From JADGGV01 sp035715725 (lineage in GTDB: Bacteria > Gemmatimonadota > Gemmatimonadetes > Longimicrobiales > RSA9), in assembly GCA_035715725.1 (NCBI GenBank), contig DASTKT010000081.1, forward strand, positions 6,459 to 70,458: 64,000 nucleotides of DNA, read 5' to 3'. The notes under the pieces are model-generated. The model was not told where the DNA came from. It saw only the letters and a program-made list of their open reading frames with translations, and searched no databases. The position numbers and the translations under genes were made by a program. Below, piece after piece: positions 48,931-59,100 of this stretch. Numbering within the stretch: the stretch's first letter is position 1; each line of letters begins with the position of its first letter.

Positions 48931-51401
48931 CGCTCCACGCGCTGCTTCTCCTGGCGCAGGTCGGCGCCGGCCGGCCGGCCGCCCCGGTGCTCGAGTTCCC
49001 CGAGGCGGGGCTGGACGACACGCTGGCGTATCAGGGATACCGGACCCGCTTCTACCGCGACGCGGCCGGCGACGCGTTCCAGGTCTACGTCGATGGCCGC
49101 AGCGGCCGCGTCGTCGCCCTGTGGGCGGATGCCGCGAACGAGAGTCTCGGCTTCACGGTGCGGGACACCGCCGGCCGGCCCGCCGCGCCGGCGTGGGGCG
49201 CCTCCGACGCCATCGTCTCCGGGGCGGGCGGCACGCGGACCATCGCGTTCCGGCTCGCAGCGGGCCCGGCGCCGCTCGACCTCGGCCTGTTCATGCTCGG
49301 CTCCATGCGGCTCGAGCGCGACTTCCAGTACGGCGAGGGACATCTGCGCCCGTTCGGCGGGCCCGCGTTCGTCCCGGACGAGCTGGTGAAGCTGGTCGCC
49401 GCGCTGGACCCGCTCCCGCCGGCGGAGCGCGCCCGCCACCTCGCGCTGCTGCGCGCGCGGACGACGGCCGAGCTGCGGGCGCGCCTCGAGCCGACGATCA
49501 CCGCGGTGGACGCGGGCACGGTGCTCGTCGAGCAGCCCTCGTTCGACGGGCGCGACCGGCTCCAGCTCGAGCTGCGCGTCGATCCGCGCGAGGCGCAGCT
49601 CGAGGTCTCGCGGCGCACGATGCGGCTCCTCCCGGCCCTGGGCCGGTCCCCGGTCCTGACCGTGACCGCGACGACCACCGCGGCGGCGCTCACGCCGCTC
49701 GAGCGAGGCGAGATCTTCAACCCGGCGTTCCTGGCGTTCTACGAGCGGGCCCGCGCCACCCGAGACAGCGCGCTCGCCGCCGGCGCCCGCGCCGACGACC
49801 CGCGCGTGCTCCGCTTCCGCTGGCTCGACCGCCAGCTCCGCGGCGTCGAGCTGGTGAGCTACCGCGAGAAGCTGATGGCCGGGCTGCCAAACTTCGCGAC
49901 CTACTTCGGCCGCGACGACATGCTCAGCGTGCTGCTGATGGAGCCGGTATGGACCCCGGCGATGTCCGAGGCGGTCGTCGGCGCCGTCCTGCGCAAGCTC
50001 GCGCCGACGGGCGAGGTGAGCCACGAGGAGAGCCTGGGCGGGCAGGCGATCCGGGAGAACGCCGTGGCGTACGACTCGCTCGTCGCCGCCTACGCCGCCG
50101 CGAGCGCCGCCGGCGAGCGGGAGCGCGCGGCCGACGCGCTCGCCCGCGCCCGCGCCATGCTCGGCGATCTCCAGGCGGTGCGCGAGAACTACCGGATGGT
50201 GGACGACGAGTTCCAGCTCCCGGTCGTCGTCGCGCGCTACCTGCGCAGCGCCGCGGTGCCGGCGGCGCGCAAGAAGGCCTTCCTGCTGGGCGCGGCGCGT
50301 GGCACCTCCGGCGAGTCGCGGCTCGTCCGCCTGCTCCGCGAGCTCGCGTTCGTGGCGCGCCGGACCGCGCCGTACGCGCGCGCGCCGCTCGCGACGAACC
50401 TCGTCGACTTCCCCGCCGCGGGCGAAGGGCGCTGGATGTCCGGGAGCTGGCGCGACAGCAACGCCGGCTACGCCAACGGCCGCTTCGCCATGGACATCAA
50501 CGTGGTGTGGGCGCCGGCGTCGCTGCGGTCGTTGCAGGCGATCGTGGCGGAGCTGCGCACGCTCGGCTACGACGCGGACGCGCTGCTCCGCCAGGCGCCG
50601 GAGCTGCGCGGCTCGGCACTGGAGCGCTATCTCCGCCGCCCGGATGCGCTCGCCGCCGCGGTCGCGGCGTGGAGCGGCACGGCGCGCCACTTCCGCGTCG
50701 CGCTCGCGCCGGCCGAAGCGAAGGCGCGCCTCGCCGCGAAGCTCGCGTGGCTGCCGCCGGAGGAGGGCGCGTTCTGGACGGCGCGCGCGGCGGCGCACCC
50801 GCCCGGGCCCGGCCCGCTCGAGTTCCTCGCGCTCTCGCTGGACGGGGAGGGGAAGCCGGTCGCCGTGGTGAACACGGACGCGGGCATGCGCCTCCTGCTG
50901 GACGCGCCGCCGACCGACGCCGCGGGGCGCGACGCCGACCTGCGCGACGTCCGGGCGGTGCTCCTCGGCTACCCGGTCGGCCTCTTCATCGACGGCGTCG
51001 GGCCGGTCGTCGCCAACGACGCGTATGCGCCGCCGGCCGTGTGGGATGCGTTCCGCGGCGACCTCTACCACTCGCCGCGGGTCGTGTGGGGGCGGGAGGT
51101 GAACGTGCTCCTCTCCGCGCTGGCGGGCCGGATCGGCGCGGCGTACGCCGGCGCCTGCCGCTTGCGGGATGCGCGGAGCGGCCCTTACGTCCGGGAGCTC
51201 CAGGGCGCGCTCGACCGCATCGCGGCGGCGGTGGAGGCCTCCGGCCTCCAGCACCACGAGCTGTGGAGCTACCGGGTCGAGGGCGGGCGCGTCCGGCCGG
51301 TCCGCTACCCGACCAGCTCGGACGTGCAGCTCTGGAACCTGACGGACCTGGCGGTGCAATTCGTGCTGGCGGGCGTTCCTCGCTGCGCGCTCGGAACGTG
51401 A
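48927..51401 (+). CDS. Large protein with a debranching/six-hairpin-like core, unknown specificity
   Basis: 824 residues. The middle contains AGLPNFATYFGRDDMLSVLL (318-337), closely like the AGxPWFxxxFGRDSLITAL motif of glycogen-debranching and related six-hairpin glycosidases. NTDAGMRLLL and ELWSYRVEGGRVRPVRYPT follow near the C-terminus. The first 300 residues are beta-rich and unknown. A short hydrophobic N-terminus (MTLHALLLLAQVGAG) may be a weak signal. It overlaps the GH65 gene by ATGA, so it should act on the same glucan. I cannot name a family or confirm catalytic residues, so the enzyme function is inference. Confidence 0.6.
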   Translation: MTLHALLLLAQVGAGRPAAPVLEFPEAGLDDTLAYQGYRTRFYRDAAGDAFQVYVDGRSGRVVALWADAANESLGFTVRDTAGRPAAPAWGASDAIVSGAGGTRTIAFRLAAGPAPLDLGLFMLGSMRLERDFQYGEGHLRPFGGPAFVPDELVKLVAALDPLPPAERARHLALLRARTTAELRARLEPTITAVDAGTVLVEQPSFDGRDRLQLELRVDPREAQLEVSRRTMRLLPALGRSPVLTVTATTTAAALTPLERGEIFNPAFLAFYERARATRDSALAAGARADDPRVLRFRWLDRQLRGVELVSYREKLMAGLPNFATYFGRDDMLSVLLMEPVWTPAMSEAVVGAVLRKLAPTGEVSHEESLGGQAIRENAVAYDSLVAAYAAASAAGERERAADALARARAMLGDLQAVRENYRMVDDEFQLPVVVARYLRSAAVPAARKKAFLLGAARGTSGESRLVRLLRELAFVARRTAPYARAPLATNLVDFPAAGEGRWMSGSWRDSNAGYANGRFAMDINVVWAPASLRSLQAIVAELRTLGYDADALLRQAPELRGSALERYLRRPDALAAAVAAWSGTARHFRVALAPAEAKARLAAKLAWLPPEEGAFWTARAAAHPPGPGPLEFLALSLDGEGKPVAVVNTDAGMRLLLDAPPTDAAGRDADLRDVRAVLLGYPVGLFIDGVGPVVANDAYAPPAVWDAFRGDLYHSPRVVWGREVNVLLSALAGRIGAAYAGACRLRDARSGPYVRELQGALDRIAAAVEASGLQHHELWSYRVEGGRVRPVRYPTSSDVQLWNLTDLAVQFVLAGVPRCALGT

Positions 51402-51408
51402 GCGGCCC

Positions 51409-51777
51409 CTAGCGCGCCTGCCAGTCCGAGAGCGCCGGATACTTCTCGATGCGCAGGTCGATGTGGCGCGGCACCGTCGTCGAGACCGGGTCGGTGATGT
51501 ATCCACCCGTCCGCCCCACCGGCACCATCGCGAAGCGCAGCCCGGGCGCGCACAGCATCGCCGCCGCGGGAACCGAGAACTCCGCCTCGCCCAGCGCCGG
51601 CACGCTGCCGAGCCGCACGGCGTCGTGCTCGCCGCAGAGCGTGTAGAGCTCCATGGCGTGGTCGTGGAGGCTGCGCACCGAAACCGTCGTCTCGACGTCG
51701 GCGGAGCCGCCCGCAGCCCGCGTGGTGGCGGCGCACCCAACGCAAAGCAGGGCGATCATGGCCCGACTGCTCCTCAT
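51409..51777 (-). CDS. Small secreted protein, probable lipoprotein
   Basis: 122 residues. A short basic start and hydrophobic core (MRSSRAMIALLCVGCAATTR) resemble a lipoprotein signal, with Cys15 as the likely acylated residue, though the -3 position is Cys rather than Leu. The rest is an extracytoplasmic beta-rich domain with LYTLCGEHDAVRLG and RFAMVPVGRTGGYI. I do not know the family. ATG 51777 is chosen because GGGAG lies six bases upstream; ATG 51759 is an alternative. It is the only minus-strand gene in the carbohydrate block and is divergent from the ABC transporter operon. Confidence 0.6.
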   Translation of the reverse strand: MRSSRAMIALLCVGCAATTRAAGGSADVETTVSVRSLHDHAMELYTLCGEHDAVRLGSVPALGEAEFSVPAAAMLCAPGLRFAMVPVGRTGGYITDPVSTTVPRHIDLRIEKYPALSDWQAR

Positions 51778-52005
51778 CCTCGGCTCCCTGGCTCCGACCC
51801 GACCCATCCCCGTGTGCGCCGCCGCGGCCGTGAGCCGCCCCCTGCGCGGCCCGGTGGCGCGCGCCCGGACGCCGCGCCATGCGGCATCCGGGCGGAGCAG
51901 GTGCAATCGTAGCGCCGACAAGGGGATGGCCGGTGCGTGCCGGGTCCAGGGCGGCGAGCCGCGTCCGGCTGGCCCGCGGACGTCGCGCGCGGCACTGGGG
52001 GCCGC

Positions 52006-53298
52006 TTGACGCGGCACCGCGGCGGCGCGGCGGCGCGGGCGGCGGCGGGGTTGACCCTCGGCGCGCTCGCGGCGTGCGGCGCCGGGCCCGGCGAGCGCGT
52101 TCTCACGTTCTCCGGCAGCGTGCTCGGCCAGGAGGGCGCGGTGGTGAAGACGCAGCTCGCGCGCTTCGCCGCGCTGCACCCGGGGATGCGGGTCGAGCTG
52201 CGCCCCACGCCGGACGCCGCCGACCAGCGGCACCAGCTCTACGTCCAATGGCTGAACGCCCACGCCAGTGAGCCGGACGTGCTCCAGCTCGACGTGATCT
52301 GGACGCCGGAGTTCGCGGCCGCGGGGTGGATCCGGCCGCTGGACCGGTTCCGTCCGCCCGTTGACAGCTTCTTCCCGGCGACGATCGCGGCGAACCGCTG
52401 GGCCGGGCGGCTCTACGCGCTCCCCTGGTTCGTGGACGTCGGGATGCTGTACTGGCGGCGGGACCTGCTCCCCGGCCCGCCGCCGAGCCTCGAGGCGCTG
52501 GTCGCGGAGGTCGGCGCGGCGCAGCGCCGCCAGGGGCTGCCGTACGGCTTCGTCTGGCAGGGCGCGCGCTACGAGGGGCTGGTGACGGTGTTCACCGAGG
52601 TGCTCGGCGGCTTCGGCGGCCGGATCATGGACGAGAGCGGGGAAGTGCTCGTCGACTCGCCGGAGGCGGTCCGCGCGCTCACGTATCTGCGGGACCTGAT
52701 CTACCGCTACGCGGTCTCGCCCGCCGCGGTGCTGACCTGGCAGGAGGAGCAGTCGCGCTTCGCGTTCCAGAACGGGCAGTCGGTGCTGCTGCGTAATTGG
52801 CCGTACGCCTACGCCGCCATGAGCGACACGGCGCAGTCGCGCGTCGCCGGGCGCTTCGCCGTGGCGCCGATGCCCGCGGGCGCGGGCGGCGCGCCGACGG
52901 CGGCGCTCGGCGGGTCGCAGCTCGCCGTCAACGCGTACTCCGACCAGCCGGCGGACGCCTACGCGCTGATCCAGTACCTGGAGGCGCCGGCGCAGATGCT
53001 GGAGCGCGCGCGGGCCGTGGGGCAGTTCCCGACGCGCCCGGCGCTCTACGACACGCGCGATCTGGCGGCCGCGCTCGCGGTCCCACCGGCGGAGGCCCGC
53101 CGCGTGATCGAGCGCGCCGTGCCGCGCCCGGTCACGCCGGTCTACACGCAGCTCTCGGAGCTCCTCCAGATCCAGCTCCACCGGGCGCTCACGCGGCAGG
53201 CGGAGCCGGAGGCCGCGCTGCGCGAGGCGGCGAGGCAGATGCGGCGCCTGCTGGAGCGCTCCGGCCTCTCACCGGGAGCGCGGCATGCGGCGGGGTGA
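52006..53298 (+). CDS. ABC sugar transporter solute-binding lipoprotein (MalE-type)
   Basis: 430 residues. The signal ends in a lipobox, LGALAAC, so the mature protein is probably membrane-anchored. The fold and motifs are family-1 sugar-binding: DVIWTPEFAAAGWIRPLD, RLYALPWFVDVGMLYWRRDL and GGSQLAVNAYSDQPADAY. It captures a sugar in the periplasm for the permeases encoded next. The start is uncertain: TTG 52006 gives a compact signal, whereas the ATG at 51937 adds 23 unlike residues. The gene overlaps the first permease by 14 bases. Confidence 0.85.
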   Translation: MTRHRGGAAARAAAGLTLGALAACGAGPGERVLTFSGSVLGQEGAVVKTQLARFAALHPGMRVELRPTPDAADQRHQLYVQWLNAHASEPDVLQLDVIWTPEFAAAGWIRPLDRFRPPVDSFFPATIAANRWAGRLYALPWFVDVGMLYWRRDLLPGPPPSLEALVAEVGAAQRRQGLPYGFVWQGARYEGLVTVFTEVLGGFGGRIMDESGEVLVDSPEAVRALTYLRDLIYRYAVSPAAVLTWQEEQSRFAFQNGQSVLLRNWPYAYAAMSDTAQSRVAGRFAVAPMPAGAGGAPTAALGGSQLAVNAYSDQPADAYALIQYLEAPAQMLERARAVGQFPTRPALYDTRDLAAALAVPPAEARRVIERAVPRPVTPVYTQLSELLQIQLHRALTRQAEPEAALREAARQMRRLLERSGLSPGARHAAG

Positions 53299-54202
53299 GC
53301 GCAGATCGGGCGCGGAGGTGCGCGAGGCGCGCCTCGCGTGGACGCTCGTCGTGCCGGCGCTCGGCGTGGTCGCGCTCGTCGCGTTCGTCCCGCTGGTCGG
53401 CACGTTCTGGGAGTCGCTGCACCTGCACGACCTGCGGATGCCGTGGCTGGGCCGGCCGTTCGTGGGCCTCGCGAACTACGGCGAGGCGCTCTCGGACCCG
53501 CGGTTCTGGGCGGCGATGGCGCACACGGCGGCGTTCACCCTCGTCTCCGTGACGATCGAGCTGACGCTCGGGCTCGCGCTGGCGCTCGCGCTGAACGCCG
53601 CGTACCGCGGCCGCGGGCTGGTGCGCATGGCGGTGCTCCTCCCCTGGGCGATCCCGACCGTCGTCTCGGCGCTCGTCTGGCGCTTCATGTTCGACAGCGA
53701 GTCCGGCGTCGCGAACGCGATCCTGGGCGGGATCGGCGTCGTGCCCCGCGGCTTCGTGTGGTTCATCCGCCCGATCGCCGCGTGGGTGCCGGTCGTGCTG
53801 GCGGACGTCTGGAAGACGACGCCGTTCGTCGCCTTGCTGCTGCTCGCCGGCCTCCAGAACGTCGACGCCTCGCTCTACGAGGCCGCACGCATGGACGGCG
53901 CGCGGGCCTGGCGCCAGTTCACCGAGGTCACGCTCCCGCTGCTCAAGCCGGCGATCCTCGTCGCGCTGATCTTCCGCACGCTCGACGCGTTCCGCGTCTT
54001 CGACCTGGTCTACGTGCTGACCGGCGGCGGCCCCGGCACGTCCACGGAGCCGATCTCGCTCCTCACGTTCACGGCGCTGCTCCAGGACCTCCGCTTCGGC
54101 TACGGCTCCGCGCTCTCGATGATCGTCTTCCTGGTCACGTTCCTGCTCGCGCTCCTCTACATCCGCGTGCTGGGCGCTTCGCTCACGGGGGAGGAGCGGT
54201 GA
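53285..54202 (+). CDS. ABC sugar transporter permease (MalF-type)
   Basis: 305 residues with six membrane helices. The coupling motif that contacts the ATPase is EAARMDGARAWRQFTEVTLP, a standard EAA loop. The N-terminus is basic and the first helix begins at about residue 20. It forms the inner-membrane pore with the MalG-type partner. It overlaps the binding-protein gene by 14 bases and the next permease gene by GTGA, so the stoichiometry is translationally linked. Confidence 0.9.
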   Translation: MRRGERRSGAEVREARLAWTLVVPALGVVALVAFVPLVGTFWESLHLHDLRMPWLGRPFVGLANYGEALSDPRFWAAMAHTAAFTLVSVTIELTLGLALALALNAAYRGRGLVRMAVLLPWAIPTVVSALVWRFMFDSESGVANAILGGIGVVPRGFVWFIRPIAAWVPVVLADVWKTTPFVALLLLAGLQNVDASLYEAARMDGARAWRQFTEVTLPLLKPAILVALIFRTLDAFRVFDLVYVLTGGGPGTSTEPISLLTFTALLQDLRFGYGSALSMIVFLVTFLLALLYIRVLGASLTGEER

Positions 54203-55020
54203 GGCGCGCGGCGCGCTGGATCCCGGCGGCCGCCATTGCGGCGCTCGTGCTCGCCGGCGCGTTCCCGCTCTACTGGGCCGCGGTCTCGTCCGTGACGCCC
54301 GAGTCGCGGCTCTTCCAGACGCCCGAGTTGGTGCCGGGCCGCCTCGTGCTCGACCACTATCGCGCGCTCTTCGACCAGCGCAACTTCTGGGTGCCGATCC
54401 GCAACTCGCTCGTCGTGGCCGGCGCGACGACCGCGCTCGCCGTGAGCGTCGGCGCGCTCTGCGCCTACGCGCTCGCGCGGCTCCGCTTCCGCGGCAAGTC
54501 GCTCATCCTGGCGTTCATCCTGGCGGTCTCGATGTTCCCGCAGATCGCCATCGTCTCACCGCTCTACATCGTGCTCCGGCGGCTCCACCTCATCAACACG
54601 TACCCCGGCCTCGTGCTCCCCTACCTCACGTTCGCGATGCCGCTCACGATCTGGCTGCTCGTGGGCTTCTTCCGGCAGCTCCCGGCGGAGCTCGAGGAGG
54701 CCGGGATGATGGACGGCGCCGGGCGCCTGCGCACGTTCCGCGAGATCGTCCTGCCGCTCTCGCTCCCCGGTCTGGCGACGACGGCGATCCTGACGTTCCT
54801 CTACAGCTGGAACGAGTTCCTGTTCGCGCTCTCCTTCACGCTCGGGCCGGAGCGCTACACGGTGCCGGTCGCGATCGCGCTGTTCCGCGGACAGTACCAG
54901 GTGCCGTGGGGCCAGATCCTGGCCGCAGCGGTCGTCGCCACCGCGCCGGTGGCGCTGCTCGTGCTCGCGTTCCAGCGCCGGATCGTGCAGGGACTCACCG
55001 CGGGCGCGGTCAAGGGATAG
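54199..55020 (+). CDS. ABC sugar transporter permease (MalG-type)
   Basis: 273 residues and six membrane helices, starting at GTG inside the previous stop. The EAA coupling loop is seen as EEAGMMDGAGRLRTFREIVLP, and FLYSWNEFLFALSFT is the conserved helix that follows. It pairs with the MalF-type protein. The 14-base gap to the ATPase gene carries AGGGGG as a ribosome site. Confidence 0.9.
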   Translation: MRRAARWIPAAAIAALVLAGAFPLYWAAVSSVTPESRLFQTPELVPGRLVLDHYRALFDQRNFWVPIRNSLVVAGATTALAVSVGALCAYALARLRFRGKSLILAFILAVSMFPQIAIVSPLYIVLRRLHLINTYPGLVLPYLTFAMPLTIWLLVGFFRQLPAELEEAGMMDGAGRLRTFREIVLPLSLPGLATTAILTFLYSWNEFLFALSFTLGPERYTVPVAIALFRGQYQVPWGQILAAAVVATAPVALLVLAFQRRIVQGLTAGAVKG

Positions 55021-55034
55021 AGGGGGACGCGACG

Positions 55035-56186
55035 ATGGCGGCGATCACGCTGGACAGGGTGGGGAAGACGTACCCGAACGGGCACGTGGCGGCGCGGGAG
55101 CTGAGCCTCGAGATCGCCGACGGCGAGCTGGTCGTGCTCGTCGGGCCGTCCGGCAGCGGGAAGAGCACCGCGCTGCGCATGGTGGCGGGGCTCGAGACGC
55201 CGACGTCCGGCCGCGTCCTCATCGGCGGCGACGACGTCACGGACGCTCCGCCGCAGGACCGCGACCTGGCGATGGTGTTCCAGAGCTACGCGCTCTACCC
55301 GCACAAGACGGTGCGGCAGAACCTGGCGTTCCCGCTGCGGATGCGCGGCGTCGCGCGCGAGCGGATCGACGAGCGCGTGGCGACGGTCGCCGACTCGCTC
55401 GGGCTGCGCGCGCTCCTCGACCGCAAGCCGGCGCAGCTCTCGGGCGGGCAGCGCCAGCGCGTCGCCCTCGGGCGCGCCATGGTGCGCGAGCCGCGCGCGT
55501 TCCTGTTCGACGAGCCGCTCTCCAACCTCGATCCCGGGCTGCGCGTGCACACCCGCGCCGAGCTGGCCATCCTGCACCGCCGCCTCGCCGCGACCATGCT
55601 GTACGTGACGCACGACCAGGAGGAGGCGATGACGCTCGGCGACCGGATCGTCGTCATGCGCGACGGCGCGATCCAGCAGGCCGCGCCGCCGCTCGACGTC
55701 TACCGCTTCCCGGCGAACCGGTTCGTCGCCTCGTTCATCGGCTCGCCGGCCATGAACTTCTTCGACTGCGCGATGACGGAGGGCCCGACCGGCGCGCGCC
55801 TCGCCTGCGGACCGCTGGACCTCGCGCTGGACGCGCTGCCGGGCGCGCCGCAGCCGCGCCGGGACCCGGATCCCGGCGACGTCGCCCGCGCCACGGTCGT
55901 CGTGGCGCGCGGCGCGGGCCGCGCCCGGGCGGTGCTCGGCGTGCGGCCGCACGATGTCGAGCTGATCGGGGAAGCGGAGGCGGACCTGACGGGCGAGGTC
56001 GCGGTGATCGAGCCGCTCGGCGCCGAGCAGATCGTCCACGTGCGCGTTGCGGACCTCGGCGAGACGGTGCGCGTCGTCGCGCCGGCGGAGCGCCGGATCG
56101 CGCCCGACGAGCCGGTCGGGCTGCGACTGCGCCGCGACCGGCTGCACCTCTTCGACGCGGAGACGGGCGCGCGGCTGGAGGCGTGA
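55035..56186 (+). CDS. ABC sugar transporter ATPase (MalK/UgpC-type)
   Basis: 383 residues. The ABC domain shows Walker A GPSGSGKST (about 39-47), signature LSGGQRQR, Walker B FLFDEPLSNLD and the switch His in VTHDQEEAM. It continues with the C-terminal TOBE/regulatory domain (about 240-383; FIGSPAMNFFDC, VLGVRPHDVEL). It powers import of the sugar bound by the MalE-type lipoprotein. Having MalK within the operon, not shared from elsewhere, makes this a self-contained importer. No regulator gene is beside it. It converges with the DUF4175 gene, 6 bases apart. Confidence 0.9.
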   Translation: MAAITLDRVGKTYPNGHVAARELSLEIADGELVVLVGPSGSGKSTALRMVAGLETPTSGRVLIGGDDVTDAPPQDRDLAMVFQSYALYPHKTVRQNLAFPLRMRGVARERIDERVATVADSLGLRALLDRKPAQLSGGQRQRVALGRAMVREPRAFLFDEPLSNLDPGLRVHTRAELAILHRRLAATMLYVTHDQEEAMTLGDRIVVMRDGAIQQAAPPLDVYRFPANRFVASFIGSPAMNFFDCAMTEGPTGARLACGPLDLALDALPGAPQPRRDPDPGDVARATVVVARGAGRARAVLGVRPHDVELIGEAEADLTGEVAVIEPLGAEQIVHVRVADLGETVRVVAPAERRIAPDEPVGLRLRRDRLHLFDAETGARLEA

Positions 56187-56192
56187 GGCCGC

Positions 56193-59100
56193 CTACCGGT
56201 TGCGCGCCAGCGACCGGTAATACTCCTCCAGCAGCTTGCGGTAGCTCGCCGGGATCTCGTCGGTGCCGGAGAGGAGCGGGCGGTCGCTGCCGTCGCCCAG
56301 GATGGCGCGGCGGAGCCCGTACTCGAACTCGCGCGCGCCATCGACGACCGCCGATTGGAGCTGCGCGAGCTGCTGCGGATCGCGCAGCACGCCCGGCCGG
56401 TCCAGGCCGCCCAGCGCGGAGATCACGCGGTCCAGCTCCGAGACGTCCCGCCCCTCCCGCGAGAGCCGCTGGCGCAGCTCCCGCGCCTCCTGCAGCCGCT
56501 CCCGCAGCTCGCTCCGGAACTGGCGCTGCTCCGCCGCGCCGAGGCCATCGGGCGAGGCGGAGCCGGGGGCGCCGGGCTCGCCGCCCATCGGCGGGCCCGG
56601 CGAGCGGTCCGCGGGGGCGCCGGGGCGCCCGGCCCCCTCCCGCGCGCCGGCCTCCGCCCGCGACCGCGCCCGCTCCTCCATGCTCTCGAGCCCACGCACG
56701 AGGTCCCGCGCCCGCTCGAGCGATTCCGCGGTCCGCTCCTCGTCGGAGCGGGTGAACGCGTCCTGCGCCTGGCGCGTGCGCTCGCGGAGCCGCTCCACGG
56801 CCGACGCGATCTGCCCCTCGAACTCCTCCGCCTGCTCCGGCGGGATGCCCGGCTGCGTGAGCGCCCGCGAGTAGCGGATCCGCTCCTTGATCTGGTCGTC
56901 GCGGATGCCGTTCGCGGCCTCCTTCAGGCGCCGCGAGGCGTCCGGCTGTCCGGCCCGGCCCGTGGCCGCGAGCTGGTCGAGCTGCCGCTCCAGCTCGCCG
57001 ACGTCGGCGGACTGCCGCTCCTTCCGCTCGATCAGCCGCCGCGCACGCTCGCCTCGCCCCGCGTCCTCTCCCAGCCGCCCCACCTCGGCCGCGATCTCCC
57101 GCTCCTCCTGCGCGAGCGCCTCCGCCTTGCGTGCCGCCTCGCGCGCCCCGCTCTGAAGCGCGTCCGAGCGGTCCCGCTCCAGGCGACGGCGCGCGTCGCG
57201 CAGCCGGTCGAGCGCCGCCCGCGCCTCCGCCGAGCCGCCGCCGCGCTGGTCGCTGGCCGCGCGGCGCATGGCGTCGGCCGCCTCGCGCAGCTGCCGGGCG
57301 ACGTCCTCGAGCTGCGGCCGCGAGCTCTCCCGGGCCAGCCGCTCGAGCTGGCGCGCGGCCTCCTCCGCCTCCTCGGCCATCTGCCGCTGCGAGCCGCCGC
57401 CCGGCGCGCCCGCCGACTGCCGGGACTGCGCCTGCCGCCGCAGCCGCTCCGCCTCCTGCTCCTGCCGCTGCGCCAGCTCGCGCAGCTTCTCCAGCGTCTC
57501 GTCGACCTGGTCCTGCGTCGCGGCGCGCTCGCCCTGCTGGACCGTCTCGTACTGGTTGCGCATCCGGTCGAGCTCGAGCTCGAAGAGGTCCGCCAGGTCC
57601 TCGGCGCTCGGGCTCCGGCCGCCGCCCGCGTTCTGCTGCATCGAGACGCGGACCTCGCGGTAGAGCGCCTCCGCCCGCTGGAGCTGCTGCAGCGCGCGCT
57701 GCTCCGCCGGGAGCGCCTGGCCGGGGTCCCGCGCCCGCAGCCGGCCGGCGGCGTCCTCCATCTCCTTGACGGCCAGCGGCAGGATCTCGGCGATCTGGCG
57801 GAAGCTCGAGTCCTGCACCACGCCCCGGTTCTGCATCCGCTGCACGAGCGTGCGCACCTGGTCCCGCAGCTCCTCCTGCGAGAGCGCGATCGTCGTCACG
57901 TTCTCGCCGAACGTCTTGTCCGTGTAGCTCGCGCGGTCCCGGATCACGTTGAACGTCGCGGCGATGATCTGCCGCTGGATCCCGGACAGGTCGCCCGCCT
58001 CGGGCTCGCCGCCGCCGCCCGGCTGCCCGCTCTGCTCCGCCTGCTTGAAGTCGCGCCCGAACGGGCGGATCTGGAGGAAGTAGATGTCGCTCGTGGCGGT
58101 CTTCCGGCCGCCCACGTCGTTGTTGTCCGAGGCCCGCGCGTAGTACGAGATCAGGTCGCCGGGCTTCAGCGCCATCTCCTCGACGTAGAGCGTCTGGCCG
58201 GCCGTGACCTCGCGCAGCGGCCGCGTGCCCCGGTAGAGCGACGTCGTCTTCTCCGGCCCGCCGTTCACCGAGTAGTGCAGCTCGACGGCGCCGACGCCGA
58301 AGTCGTCGCTGGCGCGCGCCTCGAGGTACACCTCCTCCACGTTCGTCACGCGAGCATCCCGCCCGGGCTTCACGAACGTCACGGACGGCGCCTCGTCCTT
58401 CAGCACGTCGATCACGTAGCGAGGCGACGCCGGCGCGCTCCGCCCGCCGGGCGACGCCAGCTCGACCTGGTAGAGCCCGGGCTTCCGAACCCGGAGCGCA
58501 CCGGTCAGCGCGCCCGTGCTGTCCGCCGTCAGCGGAAGCGACGTCCCATCGTCCAGCACGATGCGCCCGCCGCCCACGCGGATCGTCGGCGTCACGCGCA
58601 GCCGGACCGTCGTGCCCGGCAGCGCGGCGACGTCGCCGCCATCCTCCACGCGGCGCGGCGGCAGGCCGGTGTACGCCGGGTAGCGGTACTCGAGGTCGAT
58701 GCGGTCCACGTACGGCAGGTCCGCGACCGCGATGCGGTAGACGGGCGAGCGGATGCCGTCCGCCTCGACGAAGTAGTCGGTGGGCTGCTTCACGTCGAAG
58801 AGGAGGACCTCGAAGCCGGCGGAATCGCGCGCCGGCGTCATGGGCAGGCGCTCGAACGTGGAGTCGGTCCCGGCGCGCACGACCAGCTCGACGCGCGCGG
58901 CGCCGCCGTCCCCGCGCGCCGCCCAGCCGTGCAGCCTCGCGCGCACCGCCTGGTCCGCGCCCCGCGGGATCGTGACGTTCCCGGGCGTGATGTCGATCCA
59001 GTACGGCGCCGTCGCCGCGGCGCTGCGGAACGGGTTCAGCAGCGCGGAGGCGCCGTGGCGCACGAAGTCCGGCCCGGCCAGCCCGAGCGCCGCGGCCAGC

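Noticed and set aside
48597..51740. A 1047-codon minus-strand frame across the debranching-like gene
   Set aside because: The translation is Arg/Glu/His-rich low complexity, and the plus-strand gene has a credible motif and coupled overlaps.
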